A DNA stretch of 7,000 bases from contig CANHPJ010000090.1 in NCBI GenBank assembly GCA_947462515.1, forward strand, positions 1-7,000, in the 5' to 3' direction. The notes below the pieces were generated by a model that ran no database searches, was not told the DNA's origin, and worked only from the letters and a program-made list of their open reading frames with translations. Shown piece after piece: positions 1-6,700 of this stretch (the stretch's first letter is position 1; every line of letters begins with the position of its first letter). Source of the DNA: Bacteroidota bacterium (GTDB lineage: Bacteria; Bacteroidota; Bacteroidia; JACCXN01). The translations under genes were made by a program, and so were the position numbers.

Positions 1-488
1 CGCACGAATTGGGCATGGCAACTATACTTTGGTGCTATTTAAGAAACAATGGCTTCAAAAAAGATGGTATTGATTACCATACTGCTACCGACTTAACCTC
101 TCAAGCCAACCATCTTGGGGTAACGATTCAAGCGGACATCATAAAACAAAAATTACCGACAAATAATGGAGGTTATACCGCATTGAATTATGGAAAAACC
201 CATGCAAAAGTTTATTCTGAATTAACTACAGATCATCCAATAGATTTAACCAGATACCAAGTAGCGAACTGCTATATGGGTAAAATTGGTTTAATTAACT
301 CAGGAGGTGAATCAAAAGGAGCTTCTGACTTATCTGAAGCAGTTAGCACGGCTGTTATCAACAAGCGCGCCGGTGGTCATGGTTTAATTTCCGGAAGAAA
401 AGCTTTTCAAAAACCAATGGCAGAAGGAGTTGAAATTTTAAATGCAATTCAGGACGTTTATTTATCAAAAGAAATCACTCTTGCATAA
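1..488 (+). CDS. fbaB: Class I fructose-bisphosphate aldolase (FbaB/DhnA type), C-terminal part
   Basis: Catalyses reversible cleavage of fructose 1,6-bisphosphate to dihydroxyacetone phosphate and glyceraldehyde 3-phosphate, in the cytoplasm, through a Schiff-base lysine. The gene is cut by the left window edge. The first complete codon is at position 3 and the reading begins H-E-L-G-M-A-T-I-L-W-C-Y, so the TTG at 9 is an internal leucine codon and not a start. About 161 residues of a family usually near 350 are visible. Recognisable family stretches are ILWCYLRN, ADIIKQKLP (its first lysine is the probable Schiff-base residue, by family analogy), DHPIDLTRYQVANCYMG, GLINSGG, and a C-terminal NKRAGGHGLISGRKAFQKP phosphate-binding segment. 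It resembles the E. coli FbaB class, not the metal-dependent class II enzyme. The TAA at 486-488 is followed at once by a terminator hairpin. The catalytic-lysine assignment is inferred; the family assignment is firm. Confidence 0.93.
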   Translation, partial: HELGMATILWCYLRNNGFKKDGIDYHTATDLTSQANHLGVTIQADIIKQKLPTNNGGYTALNYGKTHAKVYSELTTDHPIDLTRYQVANCYMGKIGLINSGGESKGASDLSEAVSTAVINKRAGGHGLISGRKAFQKPMAEGVEILNAIQDVYLSKEITLA

Positions 489-489
489 T

Positions 490-517
490 AAAACTTGATC
501 TAATCAGGTTTTGTTTT
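490..517 (+). terminator. Intrinsic terminator after fbaB
   Basis: Arm AAAACTTGAT (490-499), loop CTA, arm ATCAGGTTTT (503-512): a 10-bp stem with one G-T wobble, followed by GTTTT. It starts 2 bases after the fbaB stop codon. The stem is rather AT-rich, so termination may be partial. Confidence 0.7.
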
Positions 518-528
518 GGAATAATGAT

Positions 529-561
529 TAACTTTAGTAAAAGTAAACATGATTACATTTT
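529..561 (+). promoter_or_regulatory. Possible accD promoter (weak)
   Basis: Two near matches to the Bacteroidota -7 box TAnnTTTG lie upstream of accD: TAACTTTA (529-536) and TACATTTT (554-561), each 7 of 8. The second has a TTTA 17 bases upstream (533-536) that could act as a poor -33 box, and would give a leader of only a few bases before the ATG at 573. In an AT-rich spacer such matches can arise by chance. Confidence 0.3.
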
Positions 562-572
562 ATACTTAATAA

Positions 573-1418
573 ATGGTTTGGTTTAAAAGAATAAAAGAAG
601 GAATCACCACTACAACCGGCGAGAAAAAAGAAACGCCGGAAGGATTGTGGTATAAATGTCCGAAATGTAAGGAGATAACACCTTCAGAAGAACATGGCGT
701 AAACGCATACGTATGTTCAAAATGCAGTTATCACGAAAAAATAGGATCAAAAGAATACTTTGAGATATTGCTTGATGACAATAAATTCAAAGAATTAAAC
801 GAAAATCTTACTTCAGGGGATCCATTAAAATTTGAAGACACTAAAAAATACAAGGATCGCTTAGCCGCATCGATAAAAAAAACCCAGTTAAAAGATGCTA
901 TAAGAACAGTACATGGTAAAATTAACGGACAGGATATCGTGATTGCTTGTATGGATTTTGGTTTCATAGGAGGATCTATGGGTTCTGTTGTTGGTGAAAA
1001 AATATCAAGAGCAATAGATTATAGTATTAAAAATAAGACTCCTTTTATGATTATTTCAAAATCAGGAGGAGCAAGAATGATGGAGGCCGCGTTTTCATTG
1101 ATGCAGATGGCCAAAACATCTGCCAAGCTAACTCTACTTGCTGATGCAAAACTTCCATATATTTCTTTATTGACAGATCCAACAACAGGTGGAGTTACCG
1201 CATCATTTGCAATGCTTGGTGATCTTAACATTTCAGAACCTGAAGCCCTGATTGGATTTGCCGGCCCCAGGGTGGTAAAAGAAACCATAGGAAGAGATTT
1301 ACCGGAAGACTTTCAAACAGCTGAATTTGTGCTTGAGCACGGATTTTTGGATATGATCGTTAAAAGGACAGAAATGAAGGAAAAACTCTCAAACATTTTG
1401 AAAATGTTTAAAAATTAA
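573..1418 (+). CDS. accD: Acetyl-CoA carboxylase carboxyltransferase, beta subunit
   Basis: With AccA, forms the cytoplasmic carboxyltransferase that moves the carboxyl group from carboxybiotin on BCCP to acetyl-CoA, giving malonyl-CoA for fatty-acid synthesis. It has 281 residues, slightly shorter than E. coli AccD (about 300). An N-terminal zinc ribbon has C29-P-K-C32 and C48-S-K-C51. A crotonase-fold carboxyltransferase domain follows from about residue 60, with SGGARM (164-169), TTGGVTASFAMLGD (204-217) and GFAGPRVVKETI (228-239), the loops that form the acyl-CoA and carboxybiotin oxyanion holes in this family. The start is supported by the typical M-x-W-F-K-R opening; there is no Shine-Dalgarno sequence, only an A/T-rich leader. 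No accA, accB or accC lies in the window, so the partners are encoded elsewhere. No terminator was seen after the stop; the rpsO promoter candidate begins within about 35 bases. Confidence 0.97.
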   Translation: MVWFKRIKEGITTTTGEKKETPEGLWYKCPKCKEITPSEEHGVNAYVCSKCSYHEKIGSKEYFEILLDDNKFKELNENLTSGDPLKFEDTKKYKDRLAASIKKTQLKDAIRTVHGKINGQDIVIACMDFGFIGGSMGSVVGEKISRAIDYSIKNKTPFMIISKSGGARMMEAAFSLMQMAKTSAKLTLLADAKLPYISLLTDPTTGGVTASFAMLGDLNISEPEALIGFAGPRVVKETIGRDLPEDFQTAEFVLEHGFLDMIVKRTEMKEKLSNILKMFKN

Positions 1419-1427
1419 TCGATACTG

Positions 1428-1458
1428 TTTCAGATTAAAAAAATAAAACTTACATTTG
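1428..1458 (+). promoter_or_regulatory. Probable rpsO promoter
   Basis: TACATTTG (1451-1458) is an exact match to the Bacteroidota -7 element TAnnTTTG. TTTC (1428-1431), a 3-of-4 match to the TTTG -33 element, lies 19 bases upstream, which is the usual spacing. The -7 box is 46 bases before the rpsO ATG, implying a leader of about 40 bases. This is the best promoter candidate in the window, though it was found by eye. Confidence 0.55.
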
Positions 1459-1504
1459 CAAACTATTTAAATAAAAACATTCAAGAATAAACTTATAGAC
1501 AATT

Positions 1505-1774
1505 ATGTATTTGACTAGCGAAATAAAAAAAGAGATCTTAAAAAAGTACGGAAAATCAGAAAATGACACAGGTACATCTGAAGGTCAAATCGCTTTATTT
1601 ACTCACAGAATTAATCATCTTACTGAGCATTTAAAAGAAAACAAAAAAGATTTCAACACTGAAAGATCCCTAATAATTTTGGTAGGAAAACGTAAAAAAC
1701 TATTAAACTACCTTAAAAATAGCGAAATACAACGTTACAGAAATATCATTAAAGAATTAAATATTAGAAAATAA
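1505..1774 (+). CDS. rpsO: 30S ribosomal protein S15
   Basis: Primary 16S rRNA-binding protein of the small-subunit platform; it binds the helix 20/21/22 junction early in 30S assembly and contributes to an intersubunit bridge. Its 89 residues are the family's standard length. It shows the four-helix S15 pattern: KYGKSENDTGTSEGQIA near the N terminus, then INHLTEHLKENKKDFNTER and VGKRKKLLNYLK, ending in a basic ELNIRK tail. H42 and D49 correspond to the E. coli rRNA contacts H41 and D48; E. coli H45 and S51 are replaced by N46 and T52, as I recall is normal in Bacteroidota. The ATG has no Shine-Dalgarno sequence. The gene lies between a promoter candidate and a strong terminator, directly before pnp, an arrangement conserved across many bacteria. 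Confidence 0.97.
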   Translation: MYLTSEIKKEILKKYGKSENDTGTSEGQIALFTHRINHLTEHLKENKKDFNTERSLIILVGKRKKLLNYLKNSEIQRYRNIIKELNIRK

Positions 1775-1790
1775 TCTAATATTAAGATCA

Positions 1791-1821
1791 AAAAAAGGCA
1801 ATTATTCAATTGCCTTTTTTT
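1791..1821 (+). terminator. Intrinsic terminator between rpsO and pnp
   Basis: Arm AAAAAAGGCAATT (1791-1803), loop ATTC, arm AATTGCCTTTTTT (1808-1820): a perfect 13-bp stem ending in a T-run. It lies 16 bases after the rpsO stop and about 40 bases before the pnp start. It should end most rpsO transcripts, and pnp would then need read-through or its own promoter. The A-run on the 5' side makes it nearly symmetric. Confidence 0.88.
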
Positions 1822-1850
1822 GCATTTAAAGACTATTATACACAAATAAA

Positions 1851-1854
1851 GAGG
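1851..1854 (+). promoter_or_regulatory. Shine-Dalgarno-like site of pnp
   Basis: GAGG, within a purine run AAAGAGGAAAG, sits 7 bases before the ATG at 1862. It is the only clear Shine-Dalgarno-like sequence at a start codon in this window; the other genes have A/T-rich leaders, as usual in Bacteroidota. It supports the chosen pnp start. Confidence 0.45.
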
Positions 1855-1861
1855 AAAGATT

Positions 1862-4006
1862 ATGTCAAAAATTGGAATTACAAAAACATTCGAATACGCA
1901 GAGGGTAAAACCATTAGCATTGAAACAGGCAAATTAGCCAAACAAGCTGATGGATCAGTAGTAGTAAGAATGGGAGACACTATGCTATTAGCAACAGTAG
2001 TATCTGCCAAAGATGCTAAAGATGGTGTTGACTTTATGCCATTAACCGTTGAATACAAAGAGAAATATGCATCAGCCGGAAAGTTCCCGGGTGGTTTCTT
2101 TAAAAGAGAAGCTCGCCCTTCTGATTATGAAATATTAATCAGTAGATTAGTAGACAGGGCTTTACGTCCGCTTTTCCCTGATGATTACCATGCAGATACG
2201 CAGGTAATGATTTCTTTAATTTCAGCAGAGAAAAATATATACCCTGATGCTTTGGCCGCTCTAGCCGCATCAGCTGCTATGGCAGTTTCCGATATTCCAT
2301 TCAATGGTCCTATATCAGAAGTAAGAGTTGGAAGAATTAATGGTAAATACATTGTTAACCCGACTATATCTGAAACCGAACAATCTGACATTGACATTAT
2401 AATAGCAGCTACCATAGACAATATAATGATGGTAGAAGGTCAGATGAAGGAAGTTTCTGAAGAAGAAATGCTTGAAGCCATTCAAATTGGACATGATGCC
2501 ATCAAAATTCAGTGTCAAGCTCAATTGGAATTAGCTGCAATGGTTGAAAAATCAAAAACTAAAAGAGAATACAGCCACGAAAATAACGACTTTGATTTTA
2601 AAGCGGCAGTTAAAAATGCCACTTACGACAAAATATATCAAGTTGCTAAAACAGGAAACCCTGATAAACATGCTCGTAAAGCTGCTTTTGATGCAATAAA
2701 AAAAGAATTCGTAGCAACTTTATCGGAAGAAGAAGCAAAAGAAAAATCAGCTTTAACAGGCAGATATTTCCATGATGTGGAAAAAGAAGCCATAAGAAGA
2801 GTTGTTTTAGATGAAAGAATAAGACTTGACGGAAGAAAGTTAGAAGATATCAGAGCCATTTGGGGTGAGGTAGATTATTTACCAGGATCTCACGGTTCGG
2901 CAATCTTTACAAGAGGTGAAACACAATCTTTAACTACCGTAACTCTGGGAACTAAGTTAGATGAGCAGTTAATTGATGGAGCAGTATTTTCAGGAACTGA
3001 AAAATTTCTTTTACACTATAACTTCCCATCTTTCTCTACAGGAGAAGCAAAACCAAACAGAGGAACAAGCAGAAGAGAAGTTGGCCATGGTAACTTAGCC
3101 TTAAGAGCATTAAAACAAGTTATTCCAACAGGAGAGAACAATCCATATACGATTAGAATAGTATCCGATATTTTAGAATCAAATGGATCTTCATCCATGG
3201 CCACTGTATGTGCCGGTACTTTAGCACTCTTGGATGCAGGTATAAAAATTTCTAAACCTGTTTCTGGAATTGCGATGGGCTTGATAAGCGATGAACATGG
3301 AAAATATGCTGTATTATCTGACATCTTGGGTGATGAAGATCATTTAGGTGACATGGATTTTAAAGTAACCGGTACTGCTGATGGGATCACTGCCTGTCAA
3401 ATGGATATAAAAGTTGATGGTTTATCTCACAAGGTATTATCGGAGGCTTTAAGCCAAGCGAAAAAAGGAAGGTTACACATTCTTGGTGAAATGAATAAGG
3501 TAATAGCTCAGCCAAGAGAAGATTACAAATCATTTGTTCCTAGAATTGTTCAAGTTACAATTGCTAAAGAATTTATTGGAGCAGTAATAGGGCCAGGAGG
3601 AAAAGTAATTCAAGAATTACAAAAAGAAACTTCAACAATCATTACAATAGAAGAAAAAGGTGATTCTGGAATTGTATTAATATCTTCGGCTAACAAAGCA
3701 GGGATTGAGGCTGCCATAGCTAAAATAAAATCAATTGCCTTTACACCTGAAGTTGGAGATACATACAGAGGAAAAGTAAAATCAATTATGCCATTTGGTG
3801 CATTCGTTGAAATTGCGCCAGGTAAAGATGGATTACTTCACATCTCTGAAATAGATTGGAAACGACTTGAAACTGTTGAAAGTGTTTTGAAAGAAGGCGA
3901 CATCATAGATGTTAAACTAATCGAAAAGGATAGTAAGACAGGCAAATTAAAACTATCAAGAAAGGTTTTATTACCAAAGCCTGAAAAAGAAGAGCAAGCC
4001 AATTAA
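1862..4006 (+). CDS. pnp: Polynucleotide phosphorylase (polyribonucleotide nucleotidyltransferase)
   Basis: Trimeric 3'-to-5' exoribonuclease that uses phosphate to degrade RNA to nucleoside diphosphates, and can add tails in reverse; cytoplasmic, central to mRNA turnover. Its 714 residues match the family. Domains in order: first RNase PH fold (about 10-145, with FPGGFFKREARPSDYE and LVDRALRPLFP), helical linker (about 150-310), second RNase PH fold (about 320-550), KH (about 560-622) and S1 (about 632-702). The active site is in SDILGDEDHLGDMDFK: D493, D499 and K501 align with E. coli D486, D492 and K494. FSTGEAKPNRGTSRREVGHG (391-410) and SNGSSSMA are core phosphate/RNA contacts. The KH domain has the G577-P-G-G580 loop; S1 has YRGKVKSIMPFGAFVEI. 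It follows rpsO but is separated from it by a strong terminator, and ends in its own. No convincing promoter is visible in the short rpsO-pnp gap. The gene is intact. Confidence 0.98.
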   Translation: MSKIGITKTFEYAEGKTISIETGKLAKQADGSVVVRMGDTMLLATVVSAKDAKDGVDFMPLTVEYKEKYASAGKFPGGFFKREARPSDYEILISRLVDRALRPLFPDDYHADTQVMISLISAEKNIYPDALAALAASAAMAVSDIPFNGPISEVRVGRINGKYIVNPTISETEQSDIDIIIAATIDNIMMVEGQMKEVSEEEMLEAIQIGHDAIKIQCQAQLELAAMVEKSKTKREYSHENNDFDFKAAVKNATYDKIYQVAKTGNPDKHARKAAFDAIKKEFVATLSEEEAKEKSALTGRYFHDVEKEAIRRVVLDERIRLDGRKLEDIRAIWGEVDYLPGSHGSAIFTRGETQSLTTVTLGTKLDEQLIDGAVFSGTEKFLLHYNFPSFSTGEAKPNRGTSRREVGHGNLALRALKQVIPTGENNPYTIRIVSDILESNGSSSMATVCAGTLALLDAGIKISKPVSGIAMGLISDEHGKYAVLSDILGDEDHLGDMDFKVTGTADGITACQMDIKVDGLSHKVLSEALSQAKKGRLHILGEMNKVIAQPREDYKSFVPRIVQVTIAKEFIGAVIGPGGKVIQELQKETSTIITIEEKGDSGIVLISSANKAGIEAAIAKIKSIAFTPEVGDTYRGKVKSIMPFGAFVEIAPGKDGLLHISEIDWKRLETVESVLKEGDIIDVKLIEKDSKTGKLKLSRKVLLPKPEKEEQAN

Positions 4007-4010
4007 TAAT

Positions 4011-4042
4011 AAAAACCTGAACTAAATAGTTCAGGTTTTTTT
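4011..4042 (+). terminator. Intrinsic terminator after pnp
   Basis: Arm AAAAACCTGAACT (4011-4023), loop AAAT, arm AGTTCAGGTTTTT (4028-4040): a perfect 13-bp stem followed by two more T. It starts 5 bases after the pnp stop, so pnp and the sigma gene are probably transcribed separately. Confidence 0.9.
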
Positions 4043-4105
4043 AAAGGTTTTTTATTGAAATGAAGACTTTTAAATCAGCCTTCATAAACATCACAAATTA
4101 TTTCG

Positions 4106-4127
4106 TTCAATTATCCTTACAATTGAA
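4106..4127. repeat. Short inverted repeat upstream of the sigma gene
   Basis: TTCAATT (4106-4112) and AATTGAA (4121-4127) form a 7-bp inverted repeat around an 8-base loop. Its right half overlaps TACAATTG (4118-4125), a 7-of-8 match to the TAnnTTTG -7 box, but no TTTG-like -33 box is found at the right distance. It could be part of the sigma-gene promoter; the evidence is weak. Confidence 0.3.
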
Positions 4128-4143
4128 TAAATAAACAAAAAAA

Positions 4144-4174
4144 GTTCAAACAATGTGTAACATTGTGCATGAAC
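4144..4174. promoter_or_regulatory. Strong dyad in the leader of the sigma-factor gene
   Basis: An inner perfect inverted repeat CAATGT-GTA-ACATTG (4151-4165) is flanked by a second matched pair, GTTCA (4144-4148) and TGAAC (4170-4174). The inner arms are 3 bases apart, and the outer pair is offset by AA on one side and TGCA on the other. It ends 37 bases before the sigma ATG. It is too far from a T-run to be a terminator. It could be an operator or an mRNA leader hairpin; nothing in the sequence identifies a binding protein. Confidence 0.5.
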
Positions 4175-4211
4175 ATATCGTTATAAATAATGATAAACCT
4201 ACACCTTTCAA

Positions 4212-5081
4212 ATGAGACAACTTAAAATAACCAAACAAGTTACCAACAGAGAAACCGCTTCATTAGACAAATATTTGCAAGAAATTGGTAAGGTAGAACT
4301 TATTAATGCAGAAGAAGAGGTTGAACTAGCAAGAAAAATAAAAGCAGGAGATCAAAAAGCCTTAGAAAAACTAACTAAAGCGAATTTAAGATTTGTTGTT
4401 TCTGTTTCTAAACAATACCAAAATCAAGGTTTAACATTACCCGATTTAATAAATGAAGGTAATTTAGGATTAATCAAAGCTGCACAACGTTTTGATGAAA
4501 CAAGAGGTTTCAAGTTTATTTCTTACGCTGTTTGGTGGATTCGTCAATCTATTTTACAAGCTTTGGCAGAACAGTCCAGAATTGTAAGATTACCACTAAA
4601 TAAAATTGGATCGATAAATAAAATCAACAAAGCATTTTCACATTTAGAACAGGAATTTGAGCGAGAGCCAAGTTATGAGGAAATAGCAACTGTGTTAGAG
4701 ATGCCGGAGTCTGATGTAAAAGATTCTCTTAAGATAAACGGAAGACATGTATCTATGGATGCTCCGATGGTTTCTGGTGATGATGATTCGGGAACAATGT
4801 ATGAAGTAATGCATAATGATGACTTTGGAAGTCCTGAAGGTGATTTGATTCACGAATCATTGCGAAAGGAAATTGAAAGAACTCTTGCAACTCTTACTTC
4901 TAGAGAAGCAGATGTTATTCGTTTTTATTTCGGATTAGGAGGAAAACCTGCACTTACTTTGGAGGAAATCGGTGAAAAGTTTGACTTAACACGCGAAAGA
5001 GTAAGACAGATAAAAGAAAAGGCCTTAAGAAGGTTGAAACATACCTCAAAAAGTAAAATTCTTAAATCCTATTTAGGATAA
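4212..5081 (+). CDS. rpoD: Primary RNA polymerase sigma factor (Bacteroidota RpoD/SigA type)
   Basis: Directs RNA polymerase to housekeeping promoters. It has 289 residues, the short Bacteroidota form: it opens at region 1.2 (about 14-49, SLDKYLQEIGKVELI) and lacks the acidic region 1.1 and the long non-conserved insert of E. coli RpoD. Region 2 (about 50-120) has the core-binding DLINEGNLGLIKAAQRFD and the -10-reading RGFKFISYAVWWIRQS. Region 3 spans about 128-205 and region 4 about 222-276, with TLEEIGEKFDLTRERVRQIKEKALRRLK, the -35-binding helix-turn-helix. At E. coli positions Q437, T440 and R441, important for reading the -10 box, it has Q112, L115 and Q116. The ATG has no Shine-Dalgarno sequence; MRQLKIT is the typical start in this phylum. 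The leader carries a strong dyad. It could be a paralogue in a genome with several group 1/2 sigmas, but the close family fit favours the primary factor. Confidence 0.94.
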   Translation: MRQLKITKQVTNRETASLDKYLQEIGKVELINAEEEVELARKIKAGDQKALEKLTKANLRFVVSVSKQYQNQGLTLPDLINEGNLGLIKAAQRFDETRGFKFISYAVWWIRQSILQALAEQSRIVRLPLNKIGSINKINKAFSHLEQEFEREPSYEEIATVLEMPESDVKDSLKINGRHVSMDAPMVSGDDDSGTMYEVMHNDDFGSPEGDLIHESLRKEIERTLATLTSREADVIRFYFGLGGKPALTLEEIGEKFDLTRERVRQIKEKALRRLKHTSKSKILKSYLG

Positions 5082-5098
5082 TTTGATTTAAATATAAT

Positions 5099-5131
5099 AA
5101 AAAAGGGTAGAAACAGCTTCTACCCTTTTTT
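5099..5131. terminator. Bidirectional terminator between the sigma gene and the FAD oxidase gene
   Basis: Six A plus GGGTAGAA (5099-5112), loop ACAGC, TTCTACCC plus six T (5118-5131): a perfect 14-bp stem. It has a T-run when read from either strand, and lies 17 bases after the sigma stop codon and 27 bases from the stop codon of the convergent gene, so it can serve both. Confidence 0.9.
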
Positions 5132-5158
5132 ATTGAACTCTCTCGTCCTAAAATAGAT

Positions 5159-6559
5159 TTACATAAATACTTTTCCGGGATTTAAAATACCATTGGGATC
5201 AAAAACTTTCTTAATATTTTTTTGCAGATCTATTTGTGCCTGAGAAAAAACAATGTCCATATAGCTTTTCTGCACGAGCCCAATTCCATGTTCGCCGGAA
5301 ATAGTACCTCCTAAGTTTTTACAAAGCTCAAAAATTTCACGAATGCCAAGGGAAAGTCTACTGTTCCAATCCTCATCACTCATTTGATCTTTTATTATAT
5401 TGACATGCAAATTCCCGTCGCCTGCATGTCCGTAACAGACCGATTTAAAGCCATAACGCTTACCAATTTCTTTAACCCCTTTTAGAAGTTTAGGCAATTC
5501 TGCACGAGAAACGACAGTATCCTCCTCCTTATAAATGGAATTGGATTTTACAGCCTCTGCTACCCTCCTTCTTATTCTCCATACATCATCTTTTTGCTGG
5601 GCTGTGTCTGCAAATAAAATTTCATCGCATTCAAATTCCATCATTACTTCGCTGATGAGCTCGCATTCTTTATACAAAACATCTAAGTCGTTACCATCTA
5701 CCTCAACCAGCAAGTGAGCCTGCACCTCTTCTTTAATTTGAATATTAACACCATCAATATATTTTAATGCCCAGTCTATGGCATCGCGTTCCATAAATTC
5801 AAGTCCACTTGGTACAATACCCTTTCTAAATACTGCTGATACGGCTTCGCAGGCTTTTTCGGCAGAGAAAAAAGGCACCAGCATGACTAAATTATATTTT
5901 GGAAGCGGTATCAACCTGAAAACAATTTTCGTTATAATTGCAAGGGTACCCTCGCTGCCAACCATTAATTGAGTTAAATTATAACCTGTTGAGTTTTTAA
6001 GCACATTGGCACCTGTCCACATTATTTCGCCATTTGGAAGCACCATTTCTATATTTAACACATAATCTTTGGTAACACCATATTTAACAGCCTTGGGGCC
6101 ACCGGAATTCTCGGCTACATTACCACCCAAAAAGCAACTCCCTTTACTGGCAGGATCTGGCGGATAAAAAAGTGATTTTTCAGCTAGTGCATTCTGAAAA
6201 GCTTCATTAATAACGGCCGGTTCAACGGTAGCCTGCAAATTACGCTCATCAATTTCAATTATTTTATTAAGCCTTTCAATAGATAATAAAACACCCCCAT
6301 GAATTGGCAACGCACCACCGCTTAAACCAGTACCTGCAGCGCGCGGTGTGACAGGGATTAACCTATCATTGCAAATTCTCATGATTGCAGAAATTTCAAG
6401 GGTATTAGCTGGTTTTAAAACAACCTCAGGCAAAAATTTCAAATCTTCGGTTTCGTCATGTGAATAGTTATCAAGACTTTCCTGATCGACTAAAACATAT
6501 TTTTCACCAATAATAGATTTAAATTGATTGATGATTTCGATCGTAATTTTATTGAACAT
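5159..6559 (-). CDS. FAD-binding oxidoreductase, GlcD / D-lactate dehydrogenase-like
   Basis: Flavoprotein of the family that oxidises 2-hydroxy acids such as glycolate, D-lactate or D-2-hydroxyglutarate to 2-oxo acids. From the ATG at 6559 it has 466 residues, the usual GlcD length. The PCMH-type FAD domain (about 42-221) carries PRAAGTGLSGGALP (72-85), DPASKGSCFLGGNVAENSGG (135-154) and STGYNLTQLMVGSEGTLAI (190-208). The C-terminal FAD-oxidase domain has HAGDGNLH (378-385) and GEHGIG (422-427), whose histidines form the metal/substrate site in relatives, and ends in NPGKVFM. The frame stays open to a TTG at 6607, but the extra 16 residues are not family-like and would lie over a possible promoter, so the ATG is preferred. 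There is no signal peptide, no transmembrane segment, no fused Fe-S (GlcF) domain and no glcE/glcF next to it; substrate and electron acceptor cannot be told from the sequence. Confidence 0.92.
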   Translation of the reverse strand: MFNKITIEIINQFKSIIGEKYVLVDQESLDNYSHDETEDLKFLPEVVLKPANTLEISAIMRICNDRLIPVTPRAAGTGLSGGALPIHGGVLLSIERLNKIIEIDERNLQATVEPAVINEAFQNALAEKSLFYPPDPASKGSCFLGGNVAENSGGPKAVKYGVTKDYVLNIEMVLPNGEIMWTGANVLKNSTGYNLTQLMVGSEGTLAIITKIVFRLIPLPKYNLVMLVPFFSAEKACEAVSAVFRKGIVPSGLEFMERDAIDWALKYIDGVNIQIKEEVQAHLLVEVDGNDLDVLYKECELISEVMMEFECDEILFADTAQQKDDVWRIRRRVAEAVKSNSIYKEEDTVVSRAELPKLLKGVKEIGKRYGFKSVCYGHAGDGNLHVNIIKDQMSDEDWNSRLSLGIREIFELCKNLGGTISGEHGIGLVQKSYMDIVFSQAQIDLQKNIKKVFDPNGILNPGKVFM

Positions 6560-6700
6560 AAAACTTTTATATTTTTCGAATAAGTGTAAATTTAAATATT
6601 TTATCAATCAATAATGTAGAATGCTCTCCATTAATTGATGGTTCTGAATTAATAAAAAAACCATATTGTATATAAATATCAATTGTATTCATTAATACAT

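Noticed and set aside
9..488. TTG at 9 as the start of a 159-residue protein
   Set aside because: The aldolase frame continues upstream to the window edge (H-E before the TTG-encoded L), and the family needs about 190 more N-terminal residues.
731..1288. Two minus-strand open frames inside accD
   Set aside because: They are antisense to a strongly conserved gene and show no protein-family features; shadows.
1631..1661. S15 substitutions at two rRNA-contact positions (N46, T52) as a sign of an altered ribosome
   Set aside because: The same pattern is, as far as I recall, normal for Bacteroidota S15 proteins, so it marks lineage rather than novelty.
1735..2058. Minus-strand frame of 107 residues across the rpsO end and pnp start
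   Set aside because: It reads through the terminator hairpin and antisense to two conserved genes; the hydrophobic composition is a by-product of AT-rich antisense.
2185..3324. Several minus-strand frames inside pnp
   Set aside because: All lie antisense to conserved PNPase domains and have no recognisable motifs.
5535..5972. Two plus-strand frames inside the FAD oxidase gene
   Set aside because: Antisense shadows of the FAD-oxidase C-terminal region and middle; no motifs.
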